NCBI GenBank assembly: GCA_023404705.1
Contig: JAEYAU010000235.1
Span: 1 to 7,925 of the forward strand
Length of the DNA stretch: 7,925 bases
From: Pseudomonadota bacterium
Lineage (GTDB): Bacteria > Pseudomonadota > Alphaproteobacteria > Rhizobiales > Xanthobacteraceae
Direction: 5' to 3'
A program made the translations under genes and the position numbers. A model generated the notes under the pieces. It did no database searches. It was given only the letters and a program-made list of their open reading frames with translations, and was not told the origin of the DNA. This document shows, piece after piece, positions 5,957 to 7,925 of this stretch. Position 1 is the first letter of the stretch. Every line of letters begins with the position of its first letter.

Positions 5957-6586
5957 TCAGCCCGCACGGCCGCAGATCGCCGCGATCGCGGCTTCGATCA
6001 GCCCCTCGAGCTCGCGCCGGGAAAGCCCGGAGCGGGCGCGGTGCGCCAGCGTATGCAGCGTGCCGGAGGCCAGATAGGCGAGCGCCTGCGGGTCCGCATC
6101 ACGGGCGATCTCGCCGCGCTCGATTGCGAGGCGGATGCGCTTGACGAACAGCTCGTCGAGCTTGCGCACGCCCTCGCCGAGCAGCGCGCGCACCTCGGGA
6201 TCGCTCGCCGCTTCGGTCGTCGCGGTGCCGACCAGGAAGCACCCGCGCGCGTCGGGCGCGCCCGGCCGATAGCTCTCGAGCGCCGCCCCGTAGAAGCGGC
6301 GCATGAACTCGCGCAGCGGCGGATCGTCCGCGAGCGCGTCGCGGATCATCGCCGCGGAGCGCTGCCGGTAGAACGCGAGGCTCTTGAGATAGAGGTCGCG
6401 CTTGTCGCCGAAGGCCGCATAGAGGCTCGGCCGGTTCATGCCCATGGCGGCCGAAAGATCGTCGAGCGACGTGCCCGCATAGCCGTGCGCCCAGAAGGTC
6501 TCGACCGCGCGCGAGAGCGCGACGTCCGGGTCGTAGGCGCGTGGCCGGCCACGGCGGCGCGGGCTGCTGTCAGTTTTTTGTACCAT
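5957..6586 (-). CDS. TetR/AcrR-family transcriptional regulator, divergent to the GST gene
   Basis: This 209-residue regulator has a basic N-terminal tail (PRRRGRPRAYDPD, 9-21) that likely grips the minor groove. A TetR helix-turn-helix lies at about 39-60 (TSLDDLSAAMGMNRPSLYAAFG), followed by DKRDLYLKSLAFY. The C-terminal half has GCFLVGTATTEAASDPEVR (115-133) and a final helix ending in ICGRAG, in the style of AcrR-like regulators of detoxification or efflux genes. It is transcribed away from the GST gene with 68 bp between start codons, the usual arrangement for a repressor and its target. One of two matching inverted operator-like sites covers its start codon and first codons, so self-repression is likely. 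A weak AAGGA lies 12 nt upstream of the start at 6586. Confidence 0.93.
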   Translation of the reverse strand: MVQKTDSSPRRRGRPRAYDPDVALSRAVETFWAHGYAGTSLDDLSAAMGMNRPSLYAAFGDKRDLYLKSLAFYRQRSAAMIRDALADDPPLREFMRRFYGAALESYRPGAPDARGCFLVGTATTEAASDPEVRALLGEGVRKLDELFVKRIRLAIERGEIARDADPQALAYLASGTLHTLAHRARSGLSRRELEGLIEAAIAAICGRAG

Positions 6587-6638
6587 CTCGCAACAAATTC
6601 CTTGACCCGAGCATATATAATGCGAAACAGTACAAAAA
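6575..6638. promoter_or_regulatory. Divergent TetR-GST promoter region with paired inverted operator-like sites
   Basis: Two 18-bp sites face each other at 6575-6592 and 6621-6638. Both read TGCGA-N-A-NN-GTACAAAAA in their own direction and agree at 15 of 18 positions. Their symmetry centre is between the two genes. The left site overlaps the start codon of the TetR gene; the right site lies between a TATAAT hexamer (6616-6621) and the GST ribosome site. The stretch is distinctly A/T-rich compared with its surroundings. No good -35 box sits 16-18 bp from the TATAAT, so the exact promoter is uncertain. Confidence 0.6.
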
Positions 6639-6654
6639 TAGAAGGGAGAACCTC

Positions 6655-7290
6655 ATGGACCTGTATTTTTCTCCGCTCGCCTGCTCGATGGCCACCCGCA
6701 TCGTGCTCAATGAAGCCGGCGGCACCGCCAACTTCATCAACGTCGATCCCAAGACCAAGAAGCTGCCCGACGGCGCCGATTTCCGCGCCATCAACCCGCT
6801 CGGCTATGTGCCGGTGCTGCGCACCGATGCGGGCGAGCTGCTGAGCGAGAACGCCGCGATCCTGCAATACGTCGCGGACCGTTTCCCGCAGGCGGGCCTC
6901 GCGCCGACGGATGCCTGGGAGCGCGCCAAGCTGCAGCAGTGGCTCAATTTCATCGCCAGCGAGCTGCACCGCGGCCTGTTCACGACACTGCTCGACCCCA
7001 AGGCCTCGGCCGAGACCAAGGCCTATGTGATGGAGAAGGGCAAATGGCGGCTCGACTATCTCGACGCGCATCTCGCGGGCCGCGAGTTCGTGCTCGACCG
7101 CTTTAGCGTGGCCGACGCCTATCTCACGGTGGTGCTGAGCTGGTCGCGCGCGACGCCGCTCGACCTGTCGAAATGGCCCAACGTGAAGGACTACGCCTCC
7201 CGCATGCGCAAGCGCCCGAGCGTCGCGCTGGCGCTGGAGATCGAGAACCCGCTTTATCTGGAGGAGCAGGCGCGGCATCGCGCGGCGTGA
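6655..7290 (+). CDS. Glutathione S-transferase, probable beta class
   Basis: A cytosolic enzyme that conjugates glutathione to electrophiles or reduces peroxides and mixed disulfides. The 211 residues hold a thioredoxin-like N-terminal domain (about 1-77) starting MDLYFSPLACSMA. Cys10 is at the position of the beta-class catalytic cysteine, Pro53 in GYVPVL is the conserved cis-proline, and SENAAILQY (64-72) binds the glutathione backbone. The helical C-terminal domain has ELHRGLF with His105, near the beta-class active-site His, and the folding motif FSVADAYL (Ser151, Asp154). Beta class is inferred from Cys10 and His105. The start at 6655 follows AAGGGAGA by about 7 nt; longer reads would translate the promoter. 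It is divergent from a TetR gene, which probably represses it, and convergent with ybgC. Confidence 0.94.
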   Translation: MDLYFSPLACSMATRIVLNEAGGTANFINVDPKTKKLPDGADFRAINPLGYVPVLRTDAGELLSENAAILQYVADRFPQAGLAPTDAWERAKLQQWLNFIASELHRGLFTTLLDPKASAETKAYVMEKGKWRLDYLDAHLAGREFVLDRFSVADAYLTVVLSWSRATPLDLSKWPNVKDYASRMRKRPSVALALEIENPLYLEEQARHRAA

Positions 7291-7294
7291 CTTC

Positions 7295-7407
7295 GTGGGG
7301 CGCAATAGCGCGCAGCGCGTAGTGCGCCGACTGGGCCTCCCCCATGCATGAGCCTGACGTGAGGCCCACGGCGCAATACGCCCGCTGCGCGGGCTATTGC
7401 GCCCTAC
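7295..7407. repeat. 113-bp composite inverted repeat (REP/BIME-like) between convergent genes
   Basis: Two palindromic units stand in opposite orientation. The left hairpin is at 7299-7328. The right, at 7370-7403, has arms of 9+6 bp (7370-7378 with 7395-7403, 7380-7385 with 7389-7394), one bulged base and a TGC loop. Outside them GTGGGGCGCAATAGC matches GTAGGGCGCAATAGC in reverse complement. Inside them TGGGCCTC (7332-7339) pairs with GAGGCCCA (7361-7368). A 21-bp centre carries the self-complementary CATGCATG at 7343-7350. The element fits a bidirectional terminator for the GST and ybgC genes. The right arm contains the ybgC stop codon. Confidence 0.8.
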
Positions 7408-7855
7408 TGTCCAAATCCGCCCGCATGGCGATGCGCAGCGGCTTCGGGATCGGCCGCGCGCGGCCGGCCGAGATGAAGGCGCAGCGCACGCGCGCTTCGA
7501 CCAGGAGTTCGTCTGCGCGCGAGACGCGCTGGCCGAGCATCATGGAGGCGCCCTTCACCTCGTCGGCCGACGTCGTGATCGTGAGCACGTCGTCCATGCG
7601 CGCGGGTTTCAGGTATTCGATGTTCATCGAGCGCACCACGAAGGCGAAGCCCGGCGCCTCCTTCTCGGTCTCCTCGAACAGCGCGCGCTGATCGGCGCCG
7701 ATCAGGCGCAGATAGTTGGTGCGCCCGCGCTCCATGAACCGCAGATAGCTCGCGTGATAGACGATGCCCGTGAAGTCGGTGTCCTCGTAGAACACCCGCA
7801 CCTGCATCACGTGCCGGCCGTCGCGGATCTCGCCGTCGAGGTGGGAAGTGTTCAA
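7394..7855 (-). CDS. ybgC: YbgC family acyl-CoA thioesterase, tol-pal associated
   Basis: YbgC is a hotdog-fold thioesterase that hydrolyses short acyl-CoA or acyl-carrier esters and is commonly encoded at the head of tol-pal operons. The 153 residues show the signature VFYEDTDFTGIVYHASYLRFMERGR (21-45), with Asp27 the family catalytic residue and His34 in VYHA. The core continues through SMNIEYLKPARMDDVLTI and ends in IPKPLRIAMRADL. I choose a TTG start at 7855 because AGGAG lies exactly 6 nt upstream and the N-terminus (NTSHLDGEIRDGRH) is of family type. A GTG at 7885 is possible but lacks a ribosome site. The last three residues and the TAG stop lie in the arm of the 113-bp repeat. Unusually, four genes separate it from tolQ. 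Confidence 0.94.
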   Translation of the reverse strand: MNTSHLDGEIRDGRHVMQVRVFYEDTDFTGIVYHASYLRFMERGRTNYLRLIGADQRALFEETEKEAPGFAFVVRSMNIEYLKPARMDDVLTITTSADEVKGASMMLGQRVSRADELLVEARVRCAFISAGRARPIPKPLRIAMRADLDSRAQ

Positions 7856-7894
7856 TGCATTCTCCTGTCCGCCGCGAGTCGCCACCCATAGACC

Positions 7895-7925
7895 GTCACC
7901 CTGAGGTGCTCGCGCGAAGCGCGAG
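7895..7925. repeat. Partial palindromic interspersed repeat at the window edge
   Basis: GTCACCCTGAGG leads into a perfect hairpin with arms CTCGCGC (7909-7915) and GCGCGAG (7919-7925) around GAA, and the window ends there. The form resembles the mobile-looking intergenic palindromes common in Bradyrhizobium-type genomes, whose second half would be expected just outside. It lies upstream of ybgC, so the ybgC promoter may be beyond it. Confidence 0.6.

Noticed and set aside
6601..6629. CTTGAC at 6601 as -35 box for the GST gene
   Set aside because: It is only 8-9 bp from the TATAAT at 6616, and nothing -10-like lies 17 bp downstream.
6436..7305. Minus-strand open frame of 289 codons opposite the GST gene
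   Set aside because: It is antisense to a GST with catalytic motifs intact and also crosses the promoter and the start of the TetR gene.

Overview
The window looks like a chromosomal segment of a high-GC alphaproteobacterium, most likely a member of the Hyphomicrobiales (Rhizobiales) related to the Bradyrhizobium/Xanthobacteraceae group. This rests on the gene order tolQ-tolR-tolA-tolB-pal on one strand, a DUF2852 protein (an alphaproteobacterial family), the style of the palindromic repeats, and TTAA-based boxes resembling the alphaproteobacterial cell-cycle regulator CtrA. The genus call is inference.

Layout, read in the direction of most genes (minus strand, right to left). At 7895-7925 the window opens inside a palindromic repeat. 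ybgC, an acyl-CoA thioesterase commonly found beside tol-pal, follows at 7394-7855. A 113-bp two-arm inverted repeat at 7295-7407 separates it from a convergent beta-class glutathione S-transferase (6655-7290), the only plus-strand gene. Divergent from the GST is a TetR regulator (5957-6586). Their shared promoter region carries two inverted 18-bp sites that match at 15 of 18 positions. A second TetR/AcrR regulator (5271-5912) and a small DUF2852 membrane protein (4778-5185) follow. The DUF2852 promoter abuts a perfect 9+9 bp palindrome. A hairpin at 4722-4751 closes that block, and a roughly 380-bp leader precedes tolQ.

The core Tol-Pal envelope system then runs tolQ (3621-4334), tolR (3150-3605), tolA (2176-3153) and tolB (792-2138), tightly packed with one 4-bp overlap. 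A 240-bp gap precedes pal (54-551). TolQ, TolR and TolA form the proton-driven inner-membrane motor. TolB is periplasmic, and Pal is the outer-membrane lipoprotein that binds peptidoglycan. Together they constrict the outer membrane at division and keep it stable. The first 53 bases are C-rich and carry no gene.

The genes themselves are known families. The less ordinary material is in the intergenic DNA: the paired operator-like sites at TetR/GST, the palindromes at the two promoters of the TetR/DUF2852 pair, CtrA-like boxes upstream of tolQ and pal, and a repeat element whose arm supplies the stop codon of ybgC. The block between ybgC and tolQ, usually neighbours, is also notable. I see no phage, transposase, CRISPR, tRNA or rRNA, and no clear case for a wholly new multi-gene system.
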